Shown here one piece after another: positions 1 through 7,491 of a DNA stretch of 64,000 nt. The notes under the pieces are model-generated. The model did no database searches and was not told the origin of the DNA. It saw nothing but the letters and a program-made list of their open reading frames with translations. The position numbers and the translations under genes were made by a program. The stretch covers positions 1-64,000 of the forward strand of contig NZ_AKJX01000013.1 of the NCBI RefSeq assembly GCF_000276605.1. The letters are read 5' to 3'. The first letter of the stretch is position 1, and each line of letters opens with the position of its first letter. Origin of the DNA: Acidovorax sp. CF316. Its GTDB lineage: Bacteria > Pseudomonadota > Gammaproteobacteria > Burkholderiales > Burkholderiaceae_C.

Positions 1-60
1 CAATGGAAGTTTCCGGACCTCCATGAGCTCTGGTCGGGCCTCCCCTTGCCCGCTCGCTGA
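1..60 (+). CDS. C-terminal end of a protein entering from the left edge
   Basis: An open frame enters at base 1 and ends with TGA at 58-60. The 19 residues end in WSGLPLPAR and have an ordinary protein composition, but they are too few to identify a family. It would be the upstream neighbour of the convergent metallo-beta-lactamase gene. The 96 bases that follow hold nothing I can assign. Confidence is low because such a short open frame can occur by chance in GC-rich DNA. Confidence 0.3.
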   Translation, partial: QWKFPDLHELWSGLPLPAR

Positions 61-156
61 AACGGACGAAGACCGTGGCCTGCCGCGCCGCCCATCCAGC
101 ACCCAGAGGATCTGAAATATTGGCATGCCCGTGGGGCTGCATCCGATCTTGACCAG

Positions 157-1509
157 TCAAAGCTCGAACGACTGCCGGTACTCGGGTACGGTGCAATTCC
201 AGCCGTAGGTCTCCTCGATGGCCAAGCGCATCGCATCAGCAGCCACAGGCTCTCCGTGGGTCACAAAGACGCGGCGCGGTGAATGCTGCACACCAAGCCA
301 GTCGAGCAGTTGGCGGCGGTCCGCGTGCGCAGAAAACTGTTGCAGGTTGGCAACCTCCGCCCGTACCTTCACGTACGCACCATGGATCTTGATGGCGTCT
401 GCGCCGTCTACCAGGGCCTGGCCCCGGGTCCCCGCGGCCTGGAAACCCGCAAAAAGGATCGAGTTCTTTCGGTCTGGTGCATAGGCTTTCAGGTGGTGCA
501 GCACCCTGCCGCCGGTGGCCATGCCGCTGGCGGAAACGATGATGGAGGGATAGCTCAGGCTGTTGAGCCGGCGTGACTCCTCTACCGTGTTGACGATGGT
601 CGTCTGCACGCTCATCGCCTCGCACTCGATTGCCCCCAACCGATGTTCGTCCGAGTGGTTCTTGTACAGGCCGGTGACGTCCGCTGCCATCGGGCTGTTG
701 AGGTAGACCGGAAGGTCCGGAATGCGCCGCGCTGCCTTGAGCAACTGGATGGCATGGATCAAGGTCTGCGCCCGACCCACGGCAAATGCGGGTGCGACAA
801 CGATGCCACCCCGGGCTGCCGTGCGGTTGATGACGCAGGCGAGCTCGACGAGCCCATCCTCATCGGGATGCTGGCGGTTGCCGTAGGTGGACTCGACCAC
901 CACGTAGTCTGCCTTTTCGACGGTTTGCGGCGGCCGCATGAGGAGGTCATCGCTTCGCCCCACATCGCCCGAAAACAGCAGACTCCCTCCTTCCCAGGCG
1001 ATGCGCGCGCTGGCGGCCCCGAGGATGTGACCCGCACGCTGCAGCCGCCAGGACCAGCCGTTCCAGGGCGAGCATTCGTTACCGAAGGGGATCTCCTCAA
1101 ACGCCTCGAGTGCAGCACGGGCGTCCTCCTGGGTATACAGCGGCAGCGAAGGCTTGTGCCTGGAGTGACCATGGCGATTGGCATACTCTGCGTCCTCTTC
1201 CTGCAGCCAACCCGAATCGGGCAGCAGCAATCGGCAAAGCTCGCGCGTGGCCGCTGTGCAATACACCTTTCCGCGAAATCCTGATTTCACCAACCGCGGC
1301 ACATAGCCACTGTGGTCCAGGTGCGCATGGGTGAGCAAAACGGCATCGATGCTGGCAGCGTCCACCGGCAACGGATCCCAGTTGTGAAGCCTCAGTTGCT
1401 TGAGCCCCTGGAAAAGACCGCAGTCGACCAACAGCCGGCGCCCATGGTGGGTCAGCAGGTATTTCGAACCGGTGACGGTTCCGGTTCCGCCCAGAAAGTC
1501 GATGCGCAT
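157..1509 (-). CDS. Metallo-beta-lactamase/beta-CASP RNase-like protein
   Basis: A 450-residue hydrolase of the beta-CASP branch of the metallo-beta-lactamase fold (CPSF73/Ysh1-like), which in characterised members cuts RNA with two bound zinc ions. The zinc motif HAHLDH lies at residues 61-66. It is followed by a GHILGA motif, an FSGDVGR motif and the beta-CASP motifs VVESTYGNR, SASGMATGGR and FVTHGEP. Full family length and intact ligands suggest an active enzyme. The ATG at 1507-1509 is preceded by GGAG. In proteobacteria this family often sits with universal stress proteins, as here, and a palindromic FNR-like site lies about 100 bases upstream. The exact substrate is not visible from sequence. 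Confidence 0.92.
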   Translation of the reverse strand: MRIDFLGGTGTVTGSKYLLTHHGRRLLVDCGLFQGLKQLRLHNWDPLPVDAASIDAVLLTHAHLDHSGYVPRLVKSGFRGKVYCTAATRELCRLLLPDSGWLQEEDAEYANRHGHSRHKPSLPLYTQEDARAALEAFEEIPFGNECSPWNGWSWRLQRAGHILGAASARIAWEGGSLLFSGDVGRSDDLLMRPPQTVEKADYVVVESTYGNRQHPDEDGLVELACVINRTAARGGIVVAPAFAVGRAQTLIHAIQLLKAARRIPDLPVYLNSPMAADVTGLYKNHSDEHRLGAIECEAMSVQTTIVNTVEESRRLNSLSYPSIIVSASGMATGGRVLHHLKAYAPDRKNSILFAGFQAAGTRGQALVDGADAIKIHGAYVKVRAEVANLQQFSAHADRRQLLDWLGVQHSPRRVFVTHGEPVAADAMRLAIEETYGWNCTVPEYRQSFEL

Positions 1510-1604
1510 GCTCGTCTCCGCTCTGCGTGGTGGTCCGCGGCTTTGGACGACGCACGCCCAAGCCCTGCCGTGCCCACACCTTAGGCCCGTTGGCCCTCGA
1601 CACC

Positions 1605-1618
1605 ATTGACCTGGGTCA
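1605..1618. promoter_or_regulatory. FNR/Anr-type site TTGACCTGGGTCAA
   Basis: TTGAC-CTGG-GTCAA is the core of a longer perfect palindrome (1603-1622, 8-bp arms, 4-base spacer). It fits the FNR/CRP-family half-site geometry with C/G in place of the central T/A. It lies between the divergent beta-CASP gene and the small DUF2892 gene. Three more sites of this type occur in the next 3.5 kb. Confidence 0.6.
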
Positions 1619-1649
1619 ATGGAAGACGGGCCCTGGATTGCTCCCGTGA

Positions 1650-1663
1650 TTGATCTGCCTCAA
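1650..1663. promoter_or_regulatory. FNR/Anr-type site TTGATCTGCCTCAA
   Basis: TTGAT-N4-CTCAA differs from the FNR consensus TTGAT-N4-ATCAA at one base. Its centre is about 59 bases upstream of the ATG at 1716, which is compatible with an activator position for the DUF2892 gene. Confidence 0.6.
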
Positions 1664-1715
1664 TGGGAACGGGGCCAGGACGCGCACCATGGGCCATGTC
1701 CATCAAGGAGTTGCC

Positions 1716-1919
1716 ATGCCATTTCTTCAAAGCAATGTCGGGGTTTGGGACCGGGCCACGAGGCTGGCTGCGGGTGTGCTGCTGATCAGCCTGGCGGCCA
1801 TGGGAGCCATTGGCCCCTGGGGTTACATCGGTTTCGTGCTGCTTGTCACAGGCGTCATGGGAACCTGCCCGATCTACTCCCTGATCGACTTCAGCACCTT
1901 CAAGCGCCAAAAGCCATGA
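1716..1919 (+). CDS. DUF2892 (YgaP-like) small inner-membrane protein
   Basis: A 67-residue protein with two hydrophobic segments (about residues 15-30 and 35-52). It has the DUF2892 pattern: an N-terminal NVGVWDRATRL stretch and a CPIYSL motif after the second helix. DUF2892 domains are membrane anchors found alone or fused to rhodanese, and their role is unknown. I chose the ATG at 1716 because AAGGAG lies 5 bases upstream; an in-frame start further upstream has no such site and adds non-homologous residues. Its stop overlaps the start of the next small ORF (ATGA). Confidence 0.85.
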   Translation: MPFLQSNVGVWDRATRLAAGVLLISLAAMGAIGPWGYIGFVLLVTGVMGTCPIYSLIDFSTFKRQKP

Positions 1920-2035
1920 TGGGCCACACCATGACTCCCCGTCTATGGATCATTGGCGCACTGGGCCTGGTGTGCGCGGCGGCCGCACTATGGCTGGTGG
2001 TACGGATGTTCGTGGCGTGGATCACCTTCGATTGA
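1916..2035 (+). CDS. Tiny single-span membrane protein coupled to DUF2892
   Basis: A 39-residue ORF whose ATG overlaps the TGA of the DUF2892 gene (ATGA, 1916-1919), implying translational coupling. It has one strongly hydrophobic helix (about residues 10-31, LWIIGALGLVCAAAALWLVV) and a short tail. A second ATG follows at once and a third at 1931. I do not recognise a family. The coupling and clean transmembrane helix argue for a real gene, but its length leaves doubt. Confidence 0.5.
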   Translation: MMGHTMTPRLWIIGALGLVCAAAALWLVVRMFVAWITFD

Positions 2036-2073
2036 CCAGGCGCCATCGAGGGACTGGCAGGTTGAACATTGAA

Positions 2074-3345
2074 TCACCCCAACACGGTCCACCACGCCGT
2101 GAGCGATGCGAGGGCCAGGCTGCACGCCAGGGCCCCCGCGATGCGTGCGGCGAACCATTTGCCACCCGCTACGGCGGCCACCACGCAACGCGTCAACGTG
2201 TTGGCAGCGATGGCCACCAGCACGCCTGCGATCCAGTGATCGGCTGACACACGGCCGGCGGCATGCAGCGCGGCCAGCGCGGCGATGGAGGCGTGGGGAT
2301 CGAGCAGCGCCGCCAGCGCCACGCCGATGCTGCCGGCCGTGTCGCCCAGATGGCGCTGGGCGTTTCCCACCAGCAAGGTCACCCCGGCAAGTACCAGCGC
2401 GACCAGAATGGCCTCGCGGGGGCGCAAGGCCGAGCCCTTGCGGTCCGGCAGCGCCTCGGGAGGGGTCACCGCGGCATGGCGGACAAGCGCTGCGCCGAAG
2501 GCAGCCGCCCCCACCGCCCCGGCAAACGCGCTGGGCAGCAGCGCCCACGCGGCACCGGGCGAGAGCGCCGCCGACAGCATCAACGCCTGCAGCCAGGTGG
2601 CGGACGCCGAGACCGCGCCGCTCCCTGCCAGGACCGACAACTGCTGTGGCTGGGTACGGGCCCGGCTGCCCAGCGACGCAATGCACGCCGTGCTGGAGAC
2701 AAAGCCCGACACGAGGCCTGCCAGCAGCGGCCCGCCGCGCGGCCCCAGCCTGCGCAGCGCGACCTGGCCGCCAGCCTGCATCGCCAGGATCAGCAGCACC
2801 ATTGCGGCCAGCGGGCGGGGATTGATGCCGCCCAGGATGTCCATCGGACGAGTTGGAACCAGCGGCAAGAGGATCAGCGCCAGGGCAACCAGGAGCAATC
2901 CGTCATGCAACTCCTGCTCGCTGAGCAGCTCGGTCGCGAACCGGTGCAGGTGGCTGCGCGCCGCCAGCAGCGCAGCCAGACCCGCCCCACAGGCGGCGCC
3001 CAGCGCCGGCGCGATGGCAGCTTGCACACCGATAAGATAGGTCGCGAACAGGGCCATCTCCGTGGTCACACCCGGGTCTTTGGTACGGCTTTTGAAGTAG
3101 GCAATCGCCACCAACACGGCGACAAGCAGCGCGCCCACCACCACCAGGCCCGGCACCGGCAGGCTTTGCGCCAACGCCCCGCAGACCGCCGCAACGGCAA
3201 AGCTGCGCACACCCGCCACGTCGCGGTCGTCGCCTTGCCCCTTGCGCCGTTCGCGCTCGGTGCCGATGAGCAGGCCGACACCCAGCGCCACGGCCAGACC
3301 AAGGGCCGGGAGCACCGCTGCCTGGCTGCTGGCACTGGAATCCAT
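2074..3345 (-). CDS. MgtC/SapB-DUF4010 multispan membrane protein
   Basis: A 423-residue integral membrane protein. Residues about 1-140 resemble the MgtC/SapB domain (LGLAVALGVGLLIGTERERR, then RSFAVAAVCGAL); the rest is DUF4010 with about eight further hydrophobic helices. MgtC proteins help bacteria cope with magnesium limitation or acid stress; the function of the long DUF4010 form is unknown. I chose the ATG at 3345 because AGAAAGGTG precedes it on the coding strand; a longer frame to 3429 would add a cysteine-rich stretch unlike the family. A perfect FNR-type site lies 111 bases upstream, shared with the divergent stress-protein gene. Confidence 0.88.
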   Translation of the reverse strand: MDSSASSQAAVLPALGLAVALGVGLLIGTERERRKGQGDDRDVAGVRSFAVAAVCGALAQSLPVPGLVVVGALLVAVLVAIAYFKSRTKDPGVTTEMALFATYLIGVQAAIAPALGAACGAGLAALLAARSHLHRFATELLSEQELHDGLLLVALALILLPLVPTRPMDILGGINPRPLAAMVLLILAMQAGGQVALRRLGPRGGPLLAGLVSGFVSSTACIASLGSRARTQPQQLSVLAGSGAVSASATWLQALMLSAALSPGAAWALLPSAFAGAVGAAAFGAALVRHAAVTPPEALPDRKGSALRPREAILVALVLAGVTLLVGNAQRHLGDTAGSIGVALAALLDPHASIAALAALHAAGRVSADHWIAGVLVAIAANTLTRCVVAAVAGGKWFAARIAGALACSLALASLTAWWTVLG

Positions 3346-3455
3346 CGGACACCTTTCTTGATTGCCATGAAACGCGCAACAGCACACATCCTTCAAGGCC
3401 AGGGGCCGCGCGTGCAGGATATCAATCATCTTCGCGAGCCACGCGCCGGAGGGAC

Positions 3456-3469
3456 TTGATACGGATCAA
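3456..3469. promoter_or_regulatory. Perfect FNR/Anr box TTGATACGGATCAA
   Basis: TTGAT-ACGG-ATCAA matches the FNR consensus at all ten defined bases. It lies in the 279-base divergent region between the DUF4010 gene (start 3345) and the universal stress protein gene (start 3625), so it could act on either. Confidence 0.75.
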
Positions 3470-3556
3470 GAAACAGCGCATCGCCGCCGCGCGGCTCCCC
3501 TGCCCCAGCGACACCGAGCACCCCGATGGAAAAACAACCAGCTGTATCCGCCAAGG

Positions 3557-3570
3557 ATGACCGAGGTCAA
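3557..3570. promoter_or_regulatory. Weaker FNR-like site ATGACCGAGGTCAA
   Basis: ATGAC-N4-GTCAA is one base from the TTGAC-N4-GTCAA palindrome seen at 1605. It is centred about 61 bases upstream of the universal stress protein start at 3625, a usual distance for an FNR-activated promoter allowing for a short leader. Confidence 0.45.
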
Positions 3571-3624
3571 TGGATGCGCGCAGTGGTCCATCCATGATGG
3601 GGCTCTCACCCCAAGGAAGACCCC

Positions 3625-4062
3625 ATGTTCAAGCGCATACTCGTTCCCGTCGATGGAAGCCAGACCTCCAATAAGGCACTCGTCACCGCACTTGGATTGG
3701 CGCGGGAATGCGGTGCTGTAGTGCGACTCATGCACGCAATCGATGACCTCGCATTGATATCCGGCTATGACTACAGCATCGACCTGATTCCGATTGCGCG
3801 GGCCCACGCGCACAAGCTACTGGCGGATGCGATGGCCATCGCCGGTTCTGCCGGGATAGACGCAGACTCCATCTTGGCCGAGATTCCCGGGGTCCGGCTC
3901 GGCGAGACAGTAGCCATCCAGGCCCGTGAATGGAGGGCAGACCTGATTGTTTTGGGGACCCACGGCCGCAAGGGCCTGGGAAGGGTTCTGCTGGGAAGCG
4001 GTGCCGAGCAGATCATGCGGACGGCCCCGGTCCCTGTCCTCGTCGTTCGCGGCGACGAATAG
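3625..4062 (+). CDS. Universal stress protein, single UspA domain
   Basis: A 145-residue protein with one complete Usp domain. The N-terminal strand ILVPVDGS and the C-terminal ATP-binding signature GTHGRKGLGRVLLGSGA (G-2x-G-9x-G-S) are both intact, so nucleotide binding is likely. AAGGA lies ahead of the ATG. It is divergent from the DUF4010 gene and convergent with a second, two-domain stress protein at 4253. The FNR-type sites upstream suggest induction when oxygen is low. Confidence 0.93.
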   Translation: MFKRILVPVDGSQTSNKALVTALGLARECGAVVRLMHAIDDLALISGYDYSIDLIPIARAHAHKLLADAMAIAGSAGIDADSILAEIPGVRLGETVAIQAREWRADLIVLGTHGRKGLGRVLLGSGAEQIMRTAPVPVLVVRGDE

Positions 4063-4252
4063 AGCGTCCGCACCAGGCGATTCTCCTCATGCGGCAGACG
4101 CCCGCTGACAAGCAGGCCATTGCGCATGCGGCCCTTCAACCATCAATGAAAGAGCTGTGAGCCGGCAGGCTGACACGGTCCAAGCAAATTCGCTTCTTGG
4201 GGCACTCCATCGCTTGGAAGGCCGGCGACCCAACTGTGGTGCCGACAAGGTA

Positions 4253-5065
4253 TCAGTGGGCCATCAATACGGGCAATGTCATCGCGTTCAATACGGATCT
4301 GGTCGCGCCCCCCATGATCCATTCGCGAGATCGACTATGTCCATAACACCCCATGACGAGAAGGTCTGCACCCACGTCAGCACACGAAGAGAGAATGCTT
4401 TCACCAACTTCGCCATCGCCACCTTGGATGTCACGGTAATTCGCTTTGATGCCATGGGCTTGAAGATAGCCGGCCAAGAACGGATTCCTGGTTGGCTCCG
4501 ATGCGCTGCCGCTAACGACCAGCACGTGCTTGGCGTGCTGTAACCAAGGCAGGGAGGCGGCAAGTGCGCGAGAGGCTTGCGGCGTTTCCTTCCAGGCAAC
4601 CACCACGGAATCTCCCACAGAGTCGACGCGTCCCACCCGAGGCAAGATCAATGCAGGCCGTCCCGACTCAACCAGGACACTTGGCAGAAAATCCGAGGGC
4701 AGCAGGCCAGCCGCAGGATCATCTTCTTCACGCTGCCCCATGACCAAAAGGTCGGCATAGAGTGCCCTCCTGGCAAAACCCCATGGTCCTTCGGGCAAAG
4801 GTTTCGCCCAGCGCATTCTGGCTGAATTTTGACCAAACTCATCGAATAGCCTGCGCGCTTTACGCAAGCAGTCATCGTCGGATTCATGTGCATGCTTGAG
4901 GACTGCAGTAGCGCCCCCGAGAGCGTATGGATACAGCATCACGGCGGAAAGCATGCATGGCTGTGCGATCACAGATGCATCGAACTTTTCGGCCAGATGT
5001 CTCGCCACTCCGATGCGCTCGCCGGCCTTTGCGGAGCTATCAACGTGCAGCAGAATTGACTTCAT
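4253..5065 (-). CDS. Universal stress protein, tandem-domain type
   Basis: A 270-residue cytoplasmic protein with two Usp domains in tandem (about residues 1-140 and 150-270). Only the second carries a full nucleotide-binding loop, GCYGHSRSREWIMGGA. The first is degenerate there, as is usual for this architecture. An ATG at 5074 is in frame, but MKSILLHVD at 5065 matches the family N-terminus better. A perfect FNR-type box lies 70-83 bases upstream. The 190 bases between this gene and the convergent stress protein show no gene or clear terminator. Confidence 0.9.
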   Translation of the reverse strand: MKSILLHVDSSAKAGERIGVARHLAEKFDASVIAQPCMLSAVMLYPYALGGATAVLKHAHESDDDCLRKARRLFDEFGQNSARMRWAKPLPEGPWGFARRALYADLLVMGQREEDDPAAGLLPSDFLPSVLVESGRPALILPRVGRVDSVGDSVVVAWKETPQASRALAASLPWLQHAKHVLVVSGSASEPTRNPFLAGYLQAHGIKANYRDIQGGDGEVGESILSSCADVGADLLVMGCYGHSRSREWIMGGATRSVLNAMTLPVLMAH

Positions 5066-5134
5066 GTTTTGCATGGGTACCCTTCAGGAATTGACCAGGT
5101 ACAGCCACGGTATACGGCCTCGCTCAATCACCCT

Positions 5135-5148
5135 TGATCTTCATCAAC
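5135..5148. promoter_or_regulatory. Perfect FNR/Anr box TTGATCTTCATCAA
   Basis: TTGAT-CTTC-ATCAA is a full consensus match. It lies just upstream of the tandem universal stress protein gene, whose start is at 5065 on the minus strand. Confidence 0.75.
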
Positions 5149-5255
5149 TCCGGGTCATGCCCCGCATTCCAAACAAGGCTGGCGGCCGCCCTTTTCCGAG
5201 GGCACGATACTGAAGGCCATCCCATCAAAGCCGGCTGCAGCATCGGCATCTCAAT

Positions 5256-6134
5256 CTACAAGGCATTGAGCGGTATGCGCAGGTAAGCCACGCCGTTGTC
5301 GTCCTTGGGCGGCAGGTCGCCAGCGCGGATGTTGACCTGCACCGAGGGCAGGATCAGCACCGGCATCTCCAGCGTGGCGTCGCGGCGCATGCGCATGGCG
5401 GCGAATTCATCCTCGCCCACGCCGTCGTGCACGTGGATGTTGTGCGCGCGCTGCGCGGCCACCGTGGTCTGCCAGGCGGGCTCGCGGCCGGCGGGCGGGT
5501 AGTCGTGGCACATGAACAGGCGCGTCTCGGGCGGCAGGGCCAGCAGCCGGCGGATGGACTGGTACAGCATGTGCGCATTGCCGCCCGGGAAGTCGCAGCG
5601 CGCCGTGCCCACGTCGGGCATGAACAGGGTGTCGCCCACGAACACGGCATCGCCCACCTGGTAGGCCATGCAGGCCGGGGTGTGGCCCGGCACCGCCAGG
5701 GCCTGCGCCTGCAGGCTGCCGATGCGGAACGCCTTCCCATCGGCGAACAGGTGGTCGAACTGCGCACCGTCGGCATGAAAGCCCGGCTCCAGGTGGAAGA
5801 TGCCCTTGAACACCTCCTGCACCTGGGTGATGGCGGCGCCAATGGCGATCTGCCCGCCCAGCACCTCGCGCAGGTGGTGCGCGGCCGTGAGGTGGTCGGC
5901 ATGGGCATGGGTTTCCAGAATCCACTGCACCGTGAGGCGCTGCGCGCGCACGAAGTCGACCACCTTGCCGGCCGATGCGGTGCGGGTGCGGCCGGCCTTG
6001 GGGTCGTAGTCGAGCACCGGGTCGACGATGGCGCAATGCCCGCCCGGGTGGTCGAAGACCACGTAGGTCACGGTCCAGGTGGCGGGATCGAAGAAGGCCT
6101 GAACCTGGGGTTGCGCGGGGTCTTGCGGTTGCAT
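5256..6134 (-). CDS. blh: Blh/persulfide dioxygenase-like metallo-beta-lactamase
   Basis: A 292-residue metallo-beta-lactamase-fold protein of the ETHE1/Blh group, which oxidises glutathione persulfide or related sulfane sulfur with one iron. The motif THAHADH is at residues 75-81, followed by GHTPACMAY, VGDTLF and a late MCHDYPP motif, as in persulfide dioxygenases. The rhodanese or membrane domain fused in some homologues is absent. The ATG at 6132-6134 has AAGGAT upstream. The gene is divergent from a BigR-type repressor gene across a shared operator, the arrangement known for biofilm/sulfide-response operons of Xylella and Agrobacterium. Confidence 0.9.
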   Translation of the reverse strand: MQPQDPAQPQVQAFFDPATWTVTYVVFDHPGGHCAIVDPVLDYDPKAGRTRTASAGKVVDFVRAQRLTVQWILETHAHADHLTAAHHLREVLGGQIAIGAAITQVQEVFKGIFHLEPGFHADGAQFDHLFADGKAFRIGSLQAQALAVPGHTPACMAYQVGDAVFVGDTLFMPDVGTARCDFPGGNAHMLYQSIRRLLALPPETRLFMCHDYPPAGREPAWQTTVAAQRAHNIHVHDGVGEDEFAAMRMRRDATLEMPVLILPSVQVNIRAGDLPPKDDNGVAYLRIPLNAL

Positions 6135-6167
6135 GGGGGTATCCTTGCGCCATCAATTAAGATATTT

Positions 6168-6206
6168 ATAGTTTATTGACGGATATTTTGTTTGTCAATA
6201 AACTAT
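6168..6206. promoter_or_regulatory. BigR-type operator with two overlapping divergent promoters
   Basis: ATAGTTTATTGAC (6168-6180) and GTCAATAAACTAT (6194-6206) form a perfect inverted repeat with a 13-base AT-rich spacer. Each strand reads a sigma-70-like promoter from it: TTGACG-N17-TAAACT towards bigR and TTGACA-N17-TAAACT towards blh. A repressor bound to the repeat would cover both promoters, giving joint control. BigR/SqrR repressors bind AT-rich dyads and release when their two cysteines are bridged by persulfide. Confidence 0.75.
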
Positions 6207-6257
6207 CGGCCAGGACATTGATCCAACGACCCGCAACCCGCAACCAATGGAGCCCCC

Positions 6258-6599
6258 ATGCAGGCCCAAACCATCCCCCCCATGGACCTGGAAAGCCTGC
6301 GCCGCTCGGCCGACAGCGCTTGCCGGCTGATGAAGGCACTGTCCAACCCCGACCGGCTGCTGCTGCTATGCCAGCTCACCGAGGGAGAAAAGCGCGTGGG
6401 CGAGCTGGAGGCGTTGGTGGGCATCGCCCAGCCCACGCTGTCGCAGCAACTGGGTGTGCTGCGCGACGAAGGTCTGGTGACCACCCGCCGCGACGGCAAG
6501 CACATCCATTACCAGATCGCCAGCCCCCAGGCGCTGGCCGTCATGCAGACCCTGTTCGAACAATTCTGCGCACCCAAGGAGGCACCCCATGCAGATTGA
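6258..6599 (+). CDS. bigR: ArsR-family persulfide-sensing repressor (BigR/SqrR type)
   Basis: A 113-residue winged-helix regulator (recognition region about residues 46-70, [11 protein letters not shown]). Cysteines C38 and C104 are 66 residues apart, the same spacing as the sensor pair of BigR (C42/C108) and SqrR (C41/C107), so oxidation by sulfane sulfur is the likely signal. An extra cysteine, C22, is present. GGAG precedes the ATG. The coding end overlaps the next gene by 11 bases. Targets are probably blh and the two sulfur transporters that follow. Confidence 0.92.
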   Translation: MQAQTIPPMDLESLRRSADSACRLMKALSNPDRLLLLCQLTEGEKRVGELEALVGIAQPTLSQQLGVLRDEGLVTTRRDGKHIHYQIASPQALAVMQTLFEQFCAPKEAPHAD

Positions 6600-7020
6600 C
6601 TGGAACCATTTCACCCCCTGGGCGGCCCTCGCGGGCGGCCTGGTTCTGGGCCTGGCGGCTGCCGCCTTCGTGCTGCTGCATGGCCGCATCCTGGGCATCA
6701 GCGGCATCCTGGGCGGGCTGCTGCACCCACGCAGCAAGGATGCTGCGTGGCGCGTGGCCTTTGTGCTGGGCCTGCTGGCCGCGCCCCTGCTCTACCGGCT
6801 GGCAGTGGGCATGACGGAGGTGCGCATCGACGCCAGCTGGGGCATGGTGGTGCTGGCCGGGCTGCTGGTGGGCGTGGGCACGCGCTATGGCTCGGGCTGC
6901 ACCAGCGGCCACGGCGTGTGCGGCATCTCGCGCCTGTCGCCGCGCTCACTGGTGGCCACGCTGGCCTTCATGGCGGCAGGCTTTGCCACCGTCTACCTCA
7001 TCCGCCACGCACTGGCCTGA
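6589..7020 (+). CDS. YeeE/YedE-family sulfur transporter half (PmpA-like)
   Basis: A 143-residue membrane protein with about four hydrophobic helices, forming one half of a split YeeE/YedE (TsuA-like) transporter. The cysteine motif [11 protein letters not shown] is at residues 102-112; in TsuA, cysteines of this kind relay thiosulfate or persulfide through the pore. AAGGAGG at 6576-6582, inside the end of bigR, is its ribosome-binding site. It is followed by the matching second half. Confidence 0.9.
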   Translation: MQIDWNHFTPWAALAGGLVLGLAAAAFVLLHGRILGISGILGGLLHPRSKDAAWRVAFVLGLLAAPLLYRLAVGMTEVRIDASWGMVVLAGLLVGVGTRYGSGCTSGHGVCGISRLSPRSLVATLAFMAAGFATVYLIRHALA

Positions 7021-7038
7021 TCACAGAAGGACCGAACC

Positions 7039-7485
7039 ATGAAGCTCCAACGCATTTCCGAATTCGGCATCGGCCTGGTCTTTGGACTGGGCCTCATCAT
7101 CTCGGGCATGACCGACCCGGGCAAGGTACTCGGCTTTCTCGACCTGGCCGGCCTGTGGGACCCCTCGCTCGCCTTCGTGATGGGTGGCGCCATCGTGGTC
7201 GGCGTATTCGCCTTCGCTTTGGCCCGCAAGCGCAGCACCAGTGTGCTGGGCGGCCCCATGCAACTGCCCACTGCGCGCCACATCGACCGGCGCCTGGTGC
7301 TGGGCAGCCTGGTGTTCGGTGTGGGCTGGGGCATCGCGGGCTTTTGCCCCGGGCCGGCCATCGTGTCGCTGGGCGCAGGCGAGCCCAAAGCCATGGTGTT
7401 CGTGCTGGCCATGCTGGCGGGCATGGGCGTCTTCGAATGGCTGGAGGGGCGCAAACGGGCGCGCAACGCACCCCAGGCGGCTTGA
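7039..7485 (+). CDS. YeeE/YedE-family sulfur transporter half (PmpB-like)
   Basis: A 148-residue membrane protein and the partner of the preceding gene. The motif GFCPGPA at residues 101-107 carries the conserved cysteine of this half. AGAAGGA precedes the start and the gap to the previous gene is 18 bases, so both halves are made together. Inferred role: movement of sulfur species in a BigR-controlled sulfide-handling module. Confidence 0.9.
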   Translation: MKLQRISEFGIGLVFGLGLIISGMTDPGKVLGFLDLAGLWDPSLAFVMGGAIVVGVFAFALARKRSTSVLGGPMQLPTARHIDRRLVLGSLVFGVGWGIAGFCPGPAIVSLGAGEPKAMVFVLAMLAGMGVFEWLEGRKRARNAPQAA

Positions 7486-7491
7486 GCGGGC

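Noticed and set aside
2263-3459. 398-codon plus-strand frame over the DUF4010 gene
   Set aside because: Rich in Gln/Arg/His, no recognisable domain; the minus-strand gene has a clear fold, start and ribosome site.
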